A stretch of 64,000 nucleotides of DNA, taken from positions 1 through 64,000 of the forward strand of contig JAJPIT010000081.1 in NCBI GenBank assembly GCA_021324615.1, written 5' to 3'. Source of the DNA: Terriglobia bacterium. Its GTDB lineage: Bacteria > Acidobacteriota > Terriglobia > Bryobacterales > Bryobacteraceae. The translations under genes were made by a program, and so were the position numbers. How positions within the stretch are numbered: the first letter of the stretch is position 1; each line of letters begins with the position of its first letter. Under the pieces are notes generated by a model. It worked only from the letters and a program-made list of their open reading frames with translations, searched no databases and had not been told where the DNA came from. Below are positions 44,104-53,444 of this stretch, in pieces.

Positions 44104-45711
44104 ATGCTGCGGAAAGTTCTCGGCTGGCTGGAGGACCGCACCGGGGTCGCCAGCGCGATTCATCACTTCCTGTACGAAGACATTCCCGATTCCTCGGGAT
44201 GGCATCAGGTGCTGGGCAGCGTGGCGCTGTTCGCGTTTCTCACCCAGTTTTTCACCGGAATTTTGCTGGCGTTCAACTACGCGCCCACGCCCGGCGATGC
44301 CTACGACAGCCTGCGCTACATCGTGACCCAGCTTACCGCCGGCTCGCTCATCCGCGGCCTGCATCACTGGGGCGCCAGCCTGATGATCATCGTCGTGGTG
44401 CTGCACATGACCCAGGTCTTTCTATGGGGCGCCTACAAGAAGCCGCGCGAGGCGACCTGGCTGGTGGGATGCGTGCTCCTGCTGTTCACGCTGGCCTACG
44501 GGCTCACCGGCTATCTGCTGCCGTGGGACAACCGCGCCTACTGGGGCACGGTGGTGACCACGCAGATCGCCTCGCAGGCGCCGCTGGCCGGTCCGTATAT
44601 TTTGCGGCTGCTCGGCAGCGACGGCGGCGCCATCGGCGTGGTGACCTTCGCCCGCTTCTACGCCGTGCACGTGCTGCTGCTGCCGGTCCTGACCCTGCTG
44701 CTGATCGCCATCCACCTGATCCTGATCCGGCGCCATGGCGTCGCTCCCGCGGCGGACGATTTCAGGCCGAAGAAGAAATTCTATCCGGAGCAGGTTTTTA
44801 AGGACACCGTGGCGACGTTTCTGTGGTTTGTGGCGTTGGTCACCATGGCGGTGGTGGTGAAGGTGCCGCTGGGGCGCACGGCCGATCCCACGGACACCAG
44901 CTTCATCCCGCGCCCGGAATGGTACTTCCTGTTCCTGTTCCAACTCCTCAAGCTGTTTGAAGGACCGCTGGAAATCGTGGGCAGCATCGTGCTGCCCACC
45001 CTGGCGGTGCTGGCGCTGTTCCTGGTGCCGTTTATCGATCGCGGCAAGATGGTCCGCCTGCGGCAACGAACCGGCGCGATCTCGCTGGTGGCGTTCGGCG
45101 CCCTCGGCTGGGCCGGCCTGACCGCACGCGCCATCGCCACCACGCCGCCCTCCAGCGAATCTGAGAACGCGGGACTGGAACAGATCGCGGCCTGGCGCCG
45201 CATCCCGCCGGAAAATCTCGCCGCCATCGGATATTTTCGCGCCGCCAACTGCGGAAGCTGCCACCTGCTGGGAAAATCGGGCGCCGCCCCGGATCTCACC
45301 GCGGCGCCCTCGCAAAAACCCGTCGATTGGCTGATCAACCATTTCCGCCAGCCCGCGCCGGGAGCCCCGCCGGCTCAGTTGAACGCCGCGCAGCTCAAAA
45401 CCCTGGCGACATTCGTCACCCGGCGCGGCGACAACGACATTGAAGCCTGGAAAGACGCGCCGCAAGCCGCGGTAAACGGAGCAATGGTCTACGACGCCAA
45501 CCACTGCGCCGTCTGCCACATGCTCAACGGAAGCGGCCACAATATGGGTCCGGCGCTCAATGGACTCGCCGATCGCCGCGCGCGCGGCTGGGTGAAGGAT
45601 CACTTCGCCGATCCCGCCAAATACTCCCCCGGTTCGACGATGCCGCCGTTTCGATTCAGTCCCGGCGATCTGGACGCCATCACGGATTATCTGATGCAAA
45701 TTCCCAAGTAG
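44104..45711 (+). CDS. Fused cytochrome b6 / subunit IV / di-haem cytochrome c
   Basis: A 535-residue quinol:cytochrome c oxidoreductase core that combines four parts: cytochrome b6-like helices with two haem b, a subunit IV-like part, and two C-terminal c-type haem domains. The histidine pairs have b6-type spacing (13 and 14 residues between, in HHWGASLMIIVVVLH and HVLLLPVLTLLLIAIH). The Qo-site motif PEWY is at 271-274. Two CxxCH motifs, C383-H387 and C468-H472, sit after a helix anchor, with QCPS-like c domains replacing a separate cytochrome c1. With the upstream Rieske gene this is a two-gene bc complex. No terminal oxidase gene is nearby. Confidence 0.92.
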   Translation: MLRKVLGWLEDRTGVASAIHHFLYEDIPDSSGWHQVLGSVALFAFLTQFFTGILLAFNYAPTPGDAYDSLRYIVTQLTAGSLIRGLHHWGASLMIIVVVLHMTQVFLWGAYKKPREATWLVGCVLLLFTLAYGLTGYLLPWDNRAYWGTVVTTQIASQAPLAGPYILRLLGSDGGAIGVVTFARFYAVHVLLLPVLTLLLIAIHLILIRRHGVAPAADDFRPKKKFYPEQVFKDTVATFLWFVALVTMAVVVKVPLGRTADPTDTSFIPRPEWYFLFLFQLLKLFEGPLEIVGSIVLPTLAVLALFLVPFIDRGKMVRLRQRTGAISLVAFGALGWAGLTARAIATTPPSSESENAGLEQIAAWRRIPPENLAAIGYFRAANCGSCHLLGKSGAAPDLTAAPSQKPVDWLINHFRQPAPGAPPAQLNAAQLKTLATFVTRRGDNDIEAWKDAPQAAVNGAMVYDANHCAVCHMLNGSGHNMGPALNGLADRRARGWVKDHFADPAKYSPGSTMPPFRFSPGDLDAITDYLMQIPK

Positions 45712-45716
45712 TTTCG

Positions 45717-47177
45717 ATGATGGAACCCAAGCCGCGCGCGTTGCCCCTGCTGGGCGTTTGCGCGCTCCTCGGCGCCGGCCTGCTCGCCTATTCCCAGACC
45801 TTCGCCTTCGCCTGGGATGAAGGATTTCATTCCCTGGCGGCGCAGTTGATCAAAGCGGGATGGCGGCCGTACATCGATTTCCTGTTCCCGCAGACGCCGC
45901 TCAACGCCTATTGGAACGCGTTCTGGATGCGCGTCGCAACCGAAAGCTGGCGGACCACCCACGCCGTCGCCGCCGTGGAAGTCACCCTCGCCGCGCTGCT
46001 CATCGGCTGCTTCGCCCTGAAGAGGTTTCCGGTAGCCGCCTGGCGGCTGCCTGCGGCGATCCTCTGCTCCGTGCTGGTGGCCACCAATCTGGCGGTGGTC
46101 GAATTTGGGCCGCTCTCGCAAGCCTACGGATTCTGCCTGCTCTGGATCGTCGCCGCGTTCTGCTTTGCGACCTCCGCCGTCGACCGCCCCGGCGTTTTCG
46201 CGGCCTTCGCCGCCGGACTCGCCGCCGCACTCGCCGCGGGAGGATCGCTGCTCACCGCGCCGGTCGCGCCGGCCGTCCTGCTCTGGATCCTGTTCTGCAA
46301 CCGCGCCGGAAGCCGCTGGTGGAAATTCGCCGCCTTCGCTGCCGGAGGCGTTCTCGCGATCTTTCCCATCCTGCGGCTCTATGCCGCGGCGCCGCGCCAG
46401 ACCTGGTTCTGCATCGTTCAATATCACCTGTACTATCGCCAGGTCCAATGGGAAGGCGCCATCCGCCACGATCTGGAGACCATGGCCGGCCTGATCGATT
46501 TTCCGCAGGCCCTCCTGCTCGTCCTGCTGGCCCTGGGCGGCACGCTCTTCGTCTGGTTCCGCGCGGAATGGGACCGCGAGCGCAAGCAGGAATTCTATCT
46601 CTGCGCTTTACTGGCGCTCGCGCTCGCCGCCCACATCTCCAGCGCGCATCCGACCTTTGCCCGCTACTATCTGTTCACGACGCCGTTTCTGGCCTATCTC
46701 GCCGCCGCCGGAATCTACCACGCCGGCGCGCGGCTGTGGTCGCCCGATCGGCCGTGGCTGCCGGTCGCCCTTCTCTGCCTGATCTCGGTTCTCGACACCG
46801 CCAAAAATCTCTACGATATTCGCGACGACCTCCAGTGGAGCCAGCTTGAGGCCGCCGCCGCCAAGGTGAAGCAAGTCGTCCCGCCGGATCGTACGCTGCT
46901 GGCCGATGAGGCCATTTTCTTTCTCCTCCATCGCCTTCCGGATCCGGAGCTGGCCAGCCGCGACTCGCACAAGCTGGCGCTGCCGCCCCAACAGGCGGCG
47001 CTGCTGCACGTCATCTCCCGCGCCGATCTCCAGCGGCGCGTCGAAGCCGGAAACTACTACGCCGTCGAGTATTGCGAGGAGGAAGGATGGTTCGTCGAGG
47101 ACCACCTCGCTCCGCTGTTCCGCAACAAAGCCGAGGTCGGCGATTGCCGCGTCTTCTGGGATCCGAAACCGCGCTGA
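45717..47177 (+). CDS. Multi-membrane glycosyltransferase, GT39/ArnT-like
   Basis: Polytopic protein of 486 residues with about ten or more helices. The first extracytoplasmic loop has the acidic pair in FAWDEGFHSLAAQL followed by FLFPQTPLNAYWNAF, the pattern of GT-C enzymes using polyprenyl-phosphate sugars. A soluble C-terminal region (DLQWSQLEAAAAKVKQVVPPDRTLLADE...) follows. Starts five bases after the cytochrome gene and may share its transcript, though the function is unrelated. Its stop abuts the stop of the convergent VWFA gene. Confidence 0.75.
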   Translation: MMEPKPRALPLLGVCALLGAGLLAYSQTFAFAWDEGFHSLAAQLIKAGWRPYIDFLFPQTPLNAYWNAFWMRVATESWRTTHAVAAVEVTLAALLIGCFALKRFPVAAWRLPAAILCSVLVATNLAVVEFGPLSQAYGFCLLWIVAAFCFATSAVDRPGVFAAFAAGLAAALAAGGSLLTAPVAPAVLLWILFCNRAGSRWWKFAAFAAGGVLAIFPILRLYAAAPRQTWFCIVQYHLYYRQVQWEGAIRHDLETMAGLIDFPQALLLVLLALGGTLFVWFRAEWDRERKQEFYLCALLALALAAHISSAHPTFARYYLFTTPFLAYLAAAGIYHAGARLWSPDRPWLPVALLCLISVLDTAKNLYDIRDDLQWSQLEAAAAKVKQVVPPDRTLLADEAIFFLLHRLPDPELASRDSHKLALPPQQAALLHVISRADLQRRVEAGNYYAVEYCEEEGWFVEDHLAPLFRNKAEVGDCRVFWDPKPR

Positions 47178-49265
47178 TCACGGGATCAGCATCATCGGCG
47201 CCTGCCAGAACGCGGCTTTCTGAGCCGTCGGATCGAGCACCGTCACCTGGCAGTTGTATTCTCCCGGCGCCAGTTTCCCCAGCGAAATACTGAACCGCAG
47301 CGGCACCGCCTTCGACTTCGGATCCATTCCCCCGGTCACCGGCAGCGGCGGAGTCTCGAATGCTTTCGTCTGCCCGCGATAGAACGTGACGAAGGCGTAC
47401 AGCGGCCGCTGCGCCGCCGCCCCCCGCTCGTAGGCTTGAAGAAAGACGTACAGATCGCGCGATTTGCGGAAGACGCGCGTCACGCTGGGGATCAGCTTCT
47501 CCCCCTCCACCACCAGCGGATTTACCGCCTCCGCGTTTTGCTTGTCCTTGACGTTGTAAAGGGCTTCGCGCAGGTTGACGCGCTGGCTGGCCAGCACCAC
47601 CGAGCTGATCGGGATGCGCGCCTCGACTTTGTTGAGGTTGGGGATCAGGAACTTCGTCTGATAGGTGCCGATGCGCCCGGTTTCGGCGTCGCGCGCCAGA
47701 AACTTTATCGTGTAGGTGCCCGGCAGCAGCGTAAATCCGGTGTCGTACTCGATCGGCCGCTTGGCGAGCTCCGCCGCGGTCTGCCCGCTCAGCTTCAGAT
47801 CGACTTTATCGCGAACGTTGGTGATGGTGGTGCCGTACTCGTCCTTGATTTCGCCGATGAAATCGATGACGGTCCGCTCGGCGCCGCCGCGGCGGGCGCG
47901 CGCCAGCTCGCTGCCCGGGATCTTCACCGTCAGCGGAACGAAATACTCGGCGCGGTTCAACTGAAAATAGTCGATCTCCATGGCGATGGTCAGCTCGGTG
48001 ATCGGATCCGGCAGCAGCAGCGCCTCTTCAAGCTGACGTTCTTTATCGGCCGCCGTGAACTTGGCGAACACCTTGCCGGCGAAGTAGCCCTGGCGATAAT
48101 CGAGATTCGCCGCCGCGCCATTGTTCAAAGAGATCCGGATGCGCCGGAATTTTCCATCCTGCGCTTCGTTGGTCGTGTAATAAGCGATCAGATAATAGCT
48201 CGAAATGGACTGCTGCGCGTTCACGATCCCGCGCGCCAGATCGTTGGTGTCGAGCAGCGCCTTGCCGCCCGTATCCGCCGCCATCGACCACAACGTGTCC
48301 TGCGACCGCTGGAAATTCGCCGCCGTTTGCAGCGCCGAGACGCCGGTGTACATACCCAGCCCGCCCGGCGATCCGCGCGTGGCGTCGCCCATCGGCGGCT
48401 CCGCCACCAGACCGCGCGCGTCCACCGGCCACAACGCGACTCCCGCGCGGATCGCCGAATTGATGGTCGCATGCAACTGCGCCTGATTGTCCAGCCCGTT
48501 GAGCCGCAGCCCGCTGGCGAAATAGATGAGCGCCTTCTTCTCGCGCAAGGCGCCGAGCATCTGCGCGGCGGTTTGCAGCGCCGCCAACTGCCGATCCGTG
48601 TTGAAGATGTTAAATTCGGTGTCGTCCTGGCCAAACGCCGCGCCTGTATCGGAGGCGCTCTCGTCGCCCGCGGTCTCCTCCAGCCCCTGATCTTCTCCGG
48701 CGATCAGCGTTTCGAGCGTCCGCATCAGGCGATCGCGGTCGCTGGTGAAATCCTCGAGCACGCGAACCGCGCCGCCCTGATACATCAAAATCGCGACCAG
48801 GTCGGCCGCGGTCATCTGCGCGCGAATGAATTTTTCCGCCGCGGCGAAGGCGCGAAGCTGATCCGGCACGGGCATCGCGGTCATGTCGAAAAACATCGCG
48901 AGCAGCCGCTTGCCGGAATACTTGCCGCTGCCCGGCGGCTCGGGCGAGATGTGAGCGCTGGGATATTTTTTGTAAGGCGCAACGGGCGCTGTGTATGGCG
49001 GCTCCGGCGCCGCGGCATCGGGCAGCTTCTGATACTCGAAAAATCGGATGGTCTGCGGAACGCCGTCCTCGGTGATGCTGAAATCTTTTTGCGTCAACCC
49101 TTCAATCGGCTTGCCGGATTTATCCTTCACCACCACCGTTTCGACCACCAACTGCGTGCTGCTTTGAAACGTCGCCGACGCCGGGCCGGATTGCTGATTC
49201 GTGCCGACCTGTTGAGCGAATACCACCGGCGCCAGCAAAAGCGCCGCGGGCCATCTCTTCGTCAT
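47178..49265 (-). CDS. VWFA-related acidobacterial-type secreted protein
   Basis: Secreted protein of 695 residues. A signal peptide (MTKRWPAALLLAPVVFAQQ) precedes a domain of the acidobacterial VWFA-related kind: VVKDKSGKPIEGLTQKDFSITEDGVPQTIRFFEYQ, then LLAMFFDMTAMP, DLVAILMYQGGAVRVLEDFTSDRD, REKKALIYFASGL and SISSYYLIAYYTTN. The MIDAS-like motif is degenerate (FFDMT), as is common in this group. A C-terminal beta-rich part (about 400-695) has QGYFAGKVF and TFYRGQTKAFETP strands. The open frame continues to 50120 but only as shadow of the receptor gene. It starts two bases after the receptor stop, so they are one unit. Confidence 0.88.
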   Translation of the reverse strand: MTKRWPAALLLAPVVFAQQVGTNQQSGPASATFQSSTQLVVETVVVKDKSGKPIEGLTQKDFSITEDGVPQTIRFFEYQKLPDAAAPEPPYTAPVAPYKKYPSAHISPEPPGSGKYSGKRLLAMFFDMTAMPVPDQLRAFAAAEKFIRAQMTAADLVAILMYQGGAVRVLEDFTSDRDRLMRTLETLIAGEDQGLEETAGDESASDTGAAFGQDDTEFNIFNTDRQLAALQTAAQMLGALREKKALIYFASGLRLNGLDNQAQLHATINSAIRAGVALWPVDARGLVAEPPMGDATRGSPGGLGMYTGVSALQTAANFQRSQDTLWSMAADTGGKALLDTNDLARGIVNAQQSISSYYLIAYYTTNEAQDGKFRRIRISLNNGAAANLDYRQGYFAGKVFAKFTAADKERQLEEALLLPDPITELTIAMEIDYFQLNRAEYFVPLTVKIPGSELARARRGGAERTVIDFIGEIKDEYGTTITNVRDKVDLKLSGQTAAELAKRPIEYDTGFTLLPGTYTIKFLARDAETGRIGTYQTKFLIPNLNKVEARIPISSVVLASQRVNLREALYNVKDKQNAEAVNPLVVEGEKLIPSVTRVFRKSRDLYVFLQAYERGAAAQRPLYAFVTFYRGQTKAFETPPLPVTGGMDPKSKAVPLRFSISLGKLAPGEYNCQVTVLDPTAQKAAFWQAPMMLIP

Positions 49266-49267
49266 GT

Positions 49268-52200
49268 CTAAAACCTCAAACGCAGCGTCGTGTTCAGGCT
49301 GCGCATCGGATTGGCCGCCACCGGCAGCCCGAACAGCGGGCTGCCGAATGTCGTATTCCAGCTCGCATAGGTCACATGATTCAGCGTGTTCGTCGAATCG
49401 ACGCGCAGATCCAGATTCCAGCGGTCGCTCACGCGAAACGTGCGCCCCAGCGAAGCGCTCAGGGAGAACTGCGCCGGTCCGTTGATCGAATTGCGGCCCG
49501 CGTTGCCCCAACGGCCCGGAGCCGGCGGGGCCAGCGCGTCCGGGTTCAACGCCAATCCGGTGGACGTCGAATAAAGCGGCGCGCCGGTGTAGTCCGGCCG
49601 GATCGTCCCCGTAACGCCCGTTCCTGGAACGGCGGCGAGATAAAGCGGGGTCAGCGGCAATCCCGAGCCCGCATTGACTTGCGCCGACACCGTCCACTCC
49701 TTCCACAGCGCGCCCCGCCATCCGCTCGCCAGCGTTCCCCCGCGCAGCCCCATTCCCGTGGTGTACTGCATCTGAAAATTTAAAAGATGCCGCTGGTCGA
49801 AGCTGGAGCGCGAACGTTCCGCGCTCAGATCCAGCCAGTTTTGCGCGATCATCGGCGCGGCTTGCGAGCTCGATCCGGAGGTGATGGTCATCGCTGAGGC
49901 CGGGCTCATTCCCATGCCGCCGGATCCCTGCCCCGGAGCCGCACTCGCCGTCGCAAGCTGCGCGTTTCCGCCCAGCACCGCATCGTCGTCGATCGATTTG
50001 GAGTAGGTGTATTGCAGCGTGGCGGTGAATCCGCTTTGCAGCCGGCGGCGCAGTTGCAGAACGCCGGCGTGGCGCGTCGAGTTTCCGTTGGAGACGACAT
50101 ACACGAATCCGGAAGGACACGACGGGCAGGGATTCGCCGCGCCGATCGGATACGTGTTCGGCAAAAATTCCTGAACGCCGCGCGTCCCTTTGATTCCCAG
50201 ATACGTCGCCGTCACGACCAGCGCGCCGGGCAGGTCGCGCTGCACCGACACCTGCCAGTTCTGCGAATATCCGACGCGGAAATGCGGATCGATGCCGAAC
50301 AGATCGGGCGTCGTGGCGGGCGAGGCGTTGAATCCGGAAGCGAGCGTCAGCGGATCGGCGGCGCTGTTGGACACGCTCAGGCTCTTCGACAGCGGATATT
50401 GCTGGGCCAGTTGCAGCGCGATCTGCGAATAAACCGAGGTGTTGTAGTACACCCCGTAACCGGCGCGGACCACCATCGACGATCCCGAAAGCGGCCGCCA
50501 GGCCAGCGCCAGCCGCGGCTCGACGCCGCTTCGGTCCGGCTGCATCAGCGATGCGGGATATCTCTGGCCGGTCAGCGGGCCGGTGGGATCGATGGCGATC
50601 ACCGGAGCGGCCGCGGAAAATCCCGGCGCCACGTCCAGATTCACCAGCCGCCCGTATTTTTCCGTGATCGGCGAAGCATACTCCCAGCGCACGCCCCAGT
50701 TGAGGGTCAATTCGGGACTGACGCGCCAGTCATCGTTGGCGTAAAGATCCCACAGATTATCGCGAAAATATTTGTCCGCGTTGCCGAAGGCAATCGAGCT
50801 GGTATCGGGGATGCCCAGCAGAAAATCGGCGAAGTCGTTGCCCGCCGCCGCGCCGGTGAAGGTGAAGGCGCCGCGCGCGTTCTGCTGGCCCAGATTGTTC
50901 ATCTCCTGGCGCTTGTAATCGGCGCCGAAGGTCACGTTGTGCGGCGTGCGATACCAGAACAGGGAATAGGAAAGCGCGCTGGTCTGGCGGCGATTGAAAG
51001 ACGCATCCCCATCGGACAACCCGGCGATGCCGCTCGAAAACGCAAGCGACGGCGGACCCCAATTCATCGGGTCCTGATTGTTGCCGGTGATCCCCGCCGC
51101 CGCGGAAACATTTTCGCGATTTTCGAAAAAGGCGATATCGCGCGTCGAGGCCCGGCTGAATTGATAGCCGAGGGTTCCGAACAGGCGCGGCGTCAGCGTG
51201 GTTCGCCAGTTGACGCCCGCCACATAGGCCAGCATGTCCGTCGTATCCAGAAAATTAAAGATATTGGGATGATCCGCGCGGCTGCTGAGCAGCGCGAAGT
51301 TCCCCGCCAGTTGATTCCTCCGGCCAATGGTCTTGTTCGTGCGCGCCTGCACGGCGTCCATGTGCGTCGAGCTGACCAGCGCCGTCTGGTAATTGTATTG
51401 GGCGCTGGCGAAGTTCGGCAGCGGATAGAAATTCAGCAGAGCGCGAGCCTGGGCGCTGATCCGGGCCGCCGGGATAATGTTGTTGTCGAACGGCGCGCCG
51501 TTCGAAGGATCGACAATTGTGGCTGGAAATACGCCGCCGCGCTCGGCCGCGGTGGGCATCCGGGCGTCGGCAACGGCGTCGCTGCGGTTGCGCGTCCATT
51601 GGTAGTTCAGCGCCAGAAACGGGCCGTCGCGGAACAGGTGCGGAATCTTCAACGGGCCGCCGAACGACAACATGCCGGTCATGTTGTTGTAGGCCGGCTT
51701 CGGCGTATCCTGGCCGGTAATCGAATAGGTGCGCGCGTCGAGCGCGGAATTGTCGAAGGTGAAGCCGATCCCGCCGGTGTAGAGCGAGCGGAATCCGCGG
51801 CGATTGTTGCCGAACGCCTGCGCCTGCGCAAACGGCGATGCTGCTCCGTTGTTGGCGGTTCCGTTGATTAGAAAACCGTCGCTGGCGCGCTGGCTCAGCT
51901 CACTTTCCGAGGCGTTGGCGAAATCGGCGCTTTGCGGCTCCGCTGGCGGCGGCGTCGCTGACGCTTTTACGTCCGTGCGTTGAAACGCCGGAGCATTCTT
52001 TTTGGCGGATTCGGGCGGTGCGACCGAAACCGCCGGCTCGGGCGGCGCCGCCGCGCCGGCGATCGATTTGATCTGCTCGATCGGCAGCAGCTTCAGGTCC
52101 CATTCAACCGGCGGCGCGTCTTTGGCCACCGTGATTTCTTTCCTGGCGCTTTCAAAGCACAGCATCTCGACTTCGATGGTCCAAACGCCATCGGCCAGAT

Positions 52201-52387
52201 CCGGAAAGGAATATTTTCCATCCGCGTCCGTGACCGCGACGATCTTTTTGCCGCCCTGAGAAGCGGTAACCGTCGCCCCGGGCAGCGGCAGCCCGCCGAA
52301 TTTGACCACTCCGGCGCTGTCCGACGCCAGAAGGGGCAAGGCCGTTAAAAGCCCCCATGCCGCCCGTTTCCGCCCCCAAAACCTCAT
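49268..52387 (-). CDS. TonB-dependent receptor, Oar-like
   Basis: Outer membrane receptor of 1039 residues. Signal peptide (WGLLTALPLLASD), a carboxypeptidase-regulatory-like domain (GVVKFGGLPLPGATVTASQGG...DADGKYSFPDLADGVWTIEVEM), a spacer rich in Pro/Ala/Glu, then a plug-like segment and a large barrel ending in F (LNTTLRLRF). Blocks typical of the Oar family include GFLINGTANNG, GFRSLYTGGIGFTFDNSALDARTYSITGQ, RDNLWDLYANDDWRVSPELTLNWGVRWEY and LQYTYSKSIDDDAVLGG. The substrate is unknown. Followed at two bases by the VWFA protein gene. Confidence 0.9.
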   Translation of the reverse strand: MRFWGRKRAAWGLLTALPLLASDSAGVVKFGGLPLPGATVTASQGGKKIVAVTDADGKYSFPDLADGVWTIEVEMLCFESARKEITVAKDAPPVEWDLKLLPIEQIKSIAGAAAPPEPAVSVAPPESAKKNAPAFQRTDVKASATPPPAEPQSADFANASESELSQRASDGFLINGTANNGAASPFAQAQAFGNNRRGFRSLYTGGIGFTFDNSALDARTYSITGQDTPKPAYNNMTGMLSFGGPLKIPHLFRDGPFLALNYQWTRNRSDAVADARMPTAAERGGVFPATIVDPSNGAPFDNNIIPAARISAQARALLNFYPLPNFASAQYNYQTALVSSTHMDAVQARTNKTIGRRNQLAGNFALLSSRADHPNIFNFLDTTDMLAYVAGVNWRTTLTPRLFGTLGYQFSRASTRDIAFFENRENVSAAAGITGNNQDPMNWGPPSLAFSSGIAGLSDGDASFNRRQTSALSYSLFWYRTPHNVTFGADYKRQEMNNLGQQNARGAFTFTGAAAGNDFADFLLGIPDTSSIAFGNADKYFRDNLWDLYANDDWRVSPELTLNWGVRWEYASPITEKYGRLVNLDVAPGFSAAAPVIAIDPTGPLTGQRYPASLMQPDRSGVEPRLALAWRPLSGSSMVVRAGYGVYYNTSVYSQIALQLAQQYPLSKSLSVSNSAADPLTLASGFNASPATTPDLFGIDPHFRVGYSQNWQVSVQRDLPGALVVTATYLGIKGTRGVQEFLPNTYPIGAANPCPSCPSGFVYVVSNGNSTRHAGVLQLRRRLQSGFTATLQYTYSKSIDDDAVLGGNAQLATASAAPGQGSGGMGMSPASAMTITSGSSSQAAPMIAQNWLDLSAERSRSSFDQRHLLNFQMQYTTGMGLRGGTLASGWRGALWKEWTVSAQVNAGSGLPLTPLYLAAVPGTGVTGTIRPDYTGAPLYSTSTGLALNPDALAPPAPGRWGNAGRNSINGPAQFSLSASLGRTFRVSDRWNLDLRVDSTNTLNHVTYASWNTTFGSPLFGLPVAANPMRSLNTTLRLRF

Positions 52388-52524
52388 CGCTCATGATGCC
52401 GGCGCGGTTGCAGTGCAGCCGCACAACCGGTGTTTCTTTCTAAACAACAGACGCGCAAAACGCCATTTCGTGTGCCCGATTTTGCTCCGCGGGCGCCGCA
52501 AAAAATGTACTAACTTCAAGTGAG

Positions 52525-53347
52525 GTGCACTCGTTCAAAGCGGTTCCCGTACTCGTGACCGGCGCCGGACGCGGCATTGGCAAGCGCCTGGCGATCGGTC
52601 TGGCGGCCAGAGGCGCGCGCCTCGGATTATTGGCGCGCAGCAAGGCGGAGTTGGATCTGTGTCATCTGGAAATCGAGCACGCCGGCGGATCGGCGCTGCG
52701 CATCCGCTGCGACGTGGGCGATTACGAACAGGTCTGCGCCGCGCTGGAGCGGATGCGCGTTCATTTCAACAGCCCGGTGCAGATTCTGATCTGCGCCGCG
52801 GCGCTGCAAGGACCCATCGGGCCGTTTGTCGAAAGCTCGCCCAAATCCTGGCAGGAAGTGATCCAGTCCAACCTGGTGGGCGTCATGAACGCCTGCCGCG
52901 CGGCGCTGCCGGGCATGATCGAGCGGCGGCGCGGAAAAATCATCGTGCTCGCCTGCGGCGGAGCGTCCAGCGGGCGGCCCAACTTCGCCCTATATGCGGC
53001 GACCAAGGCGGCGGTGGCGCGGTTTGTGGAGAGCGTCGCGGCGGAGGTCTCCGAGCACAACGTGCAAGTCAACTGCATCTCGCCCGGCGATACGTACACC
53101 CACATGACCGATCAGATTCTCGCCGGGGGAGCGGGCCGGCTGGCGCGAAATCGAACACGCCAGCCAGACCCGCCTGACCGGCGGCACCCCGCCCGATAAA
53201 CAGTTGGAATTGGCGCTGTTTTTGGCCTCCGAGGCCTCCAATCACATCACCGGGCGCCTGATCGGCGTCATGGACGACTGGAAAAAGCTCAAAAACGGCG
53301 CGATCAGCGAAGAACAGTACACGCTTCGCCGTCTTCAGAAGGGTTAA
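52525..53347 (+). pseudogene. Short-chain dehydrogenase/reductase, broken by one frameshift
   Basis: NAD(P)-dependent SDR oxidoreductase. The intact part has the cofactor loop VTGAGRGIGKRLAIG, CDVGDY, the catalytic YAATK (Tyr/Lys) and NCISPGDTYTHM. After residue about 200 the frame breaks in a run of five G at 53125-53129. Removing one G restores the reading GERAGWREIEHASQTRLTGG and PPDKQLELALFLASEASNHITGRLIGVMDD, then on to a stop at 53347. Without it the frame ends at 53199. A real mutation or a sequencing error in the homopolymer both fit. The start is GTG at 52525. Confidence 0.85.
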
Positions 53348-53444
53348 GCGGCCCGGTAACCCGCTGAAAAATCACCCCTGCAAAGAATTCCCGGCGCCCG
53401 CCGATGATATAATTGTCACGCAACTCAACAGGTTCTCCTGCCTC

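Noticed and set aside
43276-44406. A 376-codon frame antisense to the Rieske and cytochrome b genes
   Set aside because: Rieske and haem motifs on the plus strand are certain; the antisense product shows no fold or motif.
49266-50120. A long frame running upstream from the VWFA gene, adding 285 codons
   Set aside because: It lies on the same strand inside the TonB receptor gene but in another frame. The receptor reads with clear domains, and the signal peptide of the VWFA protein starts at 49265.
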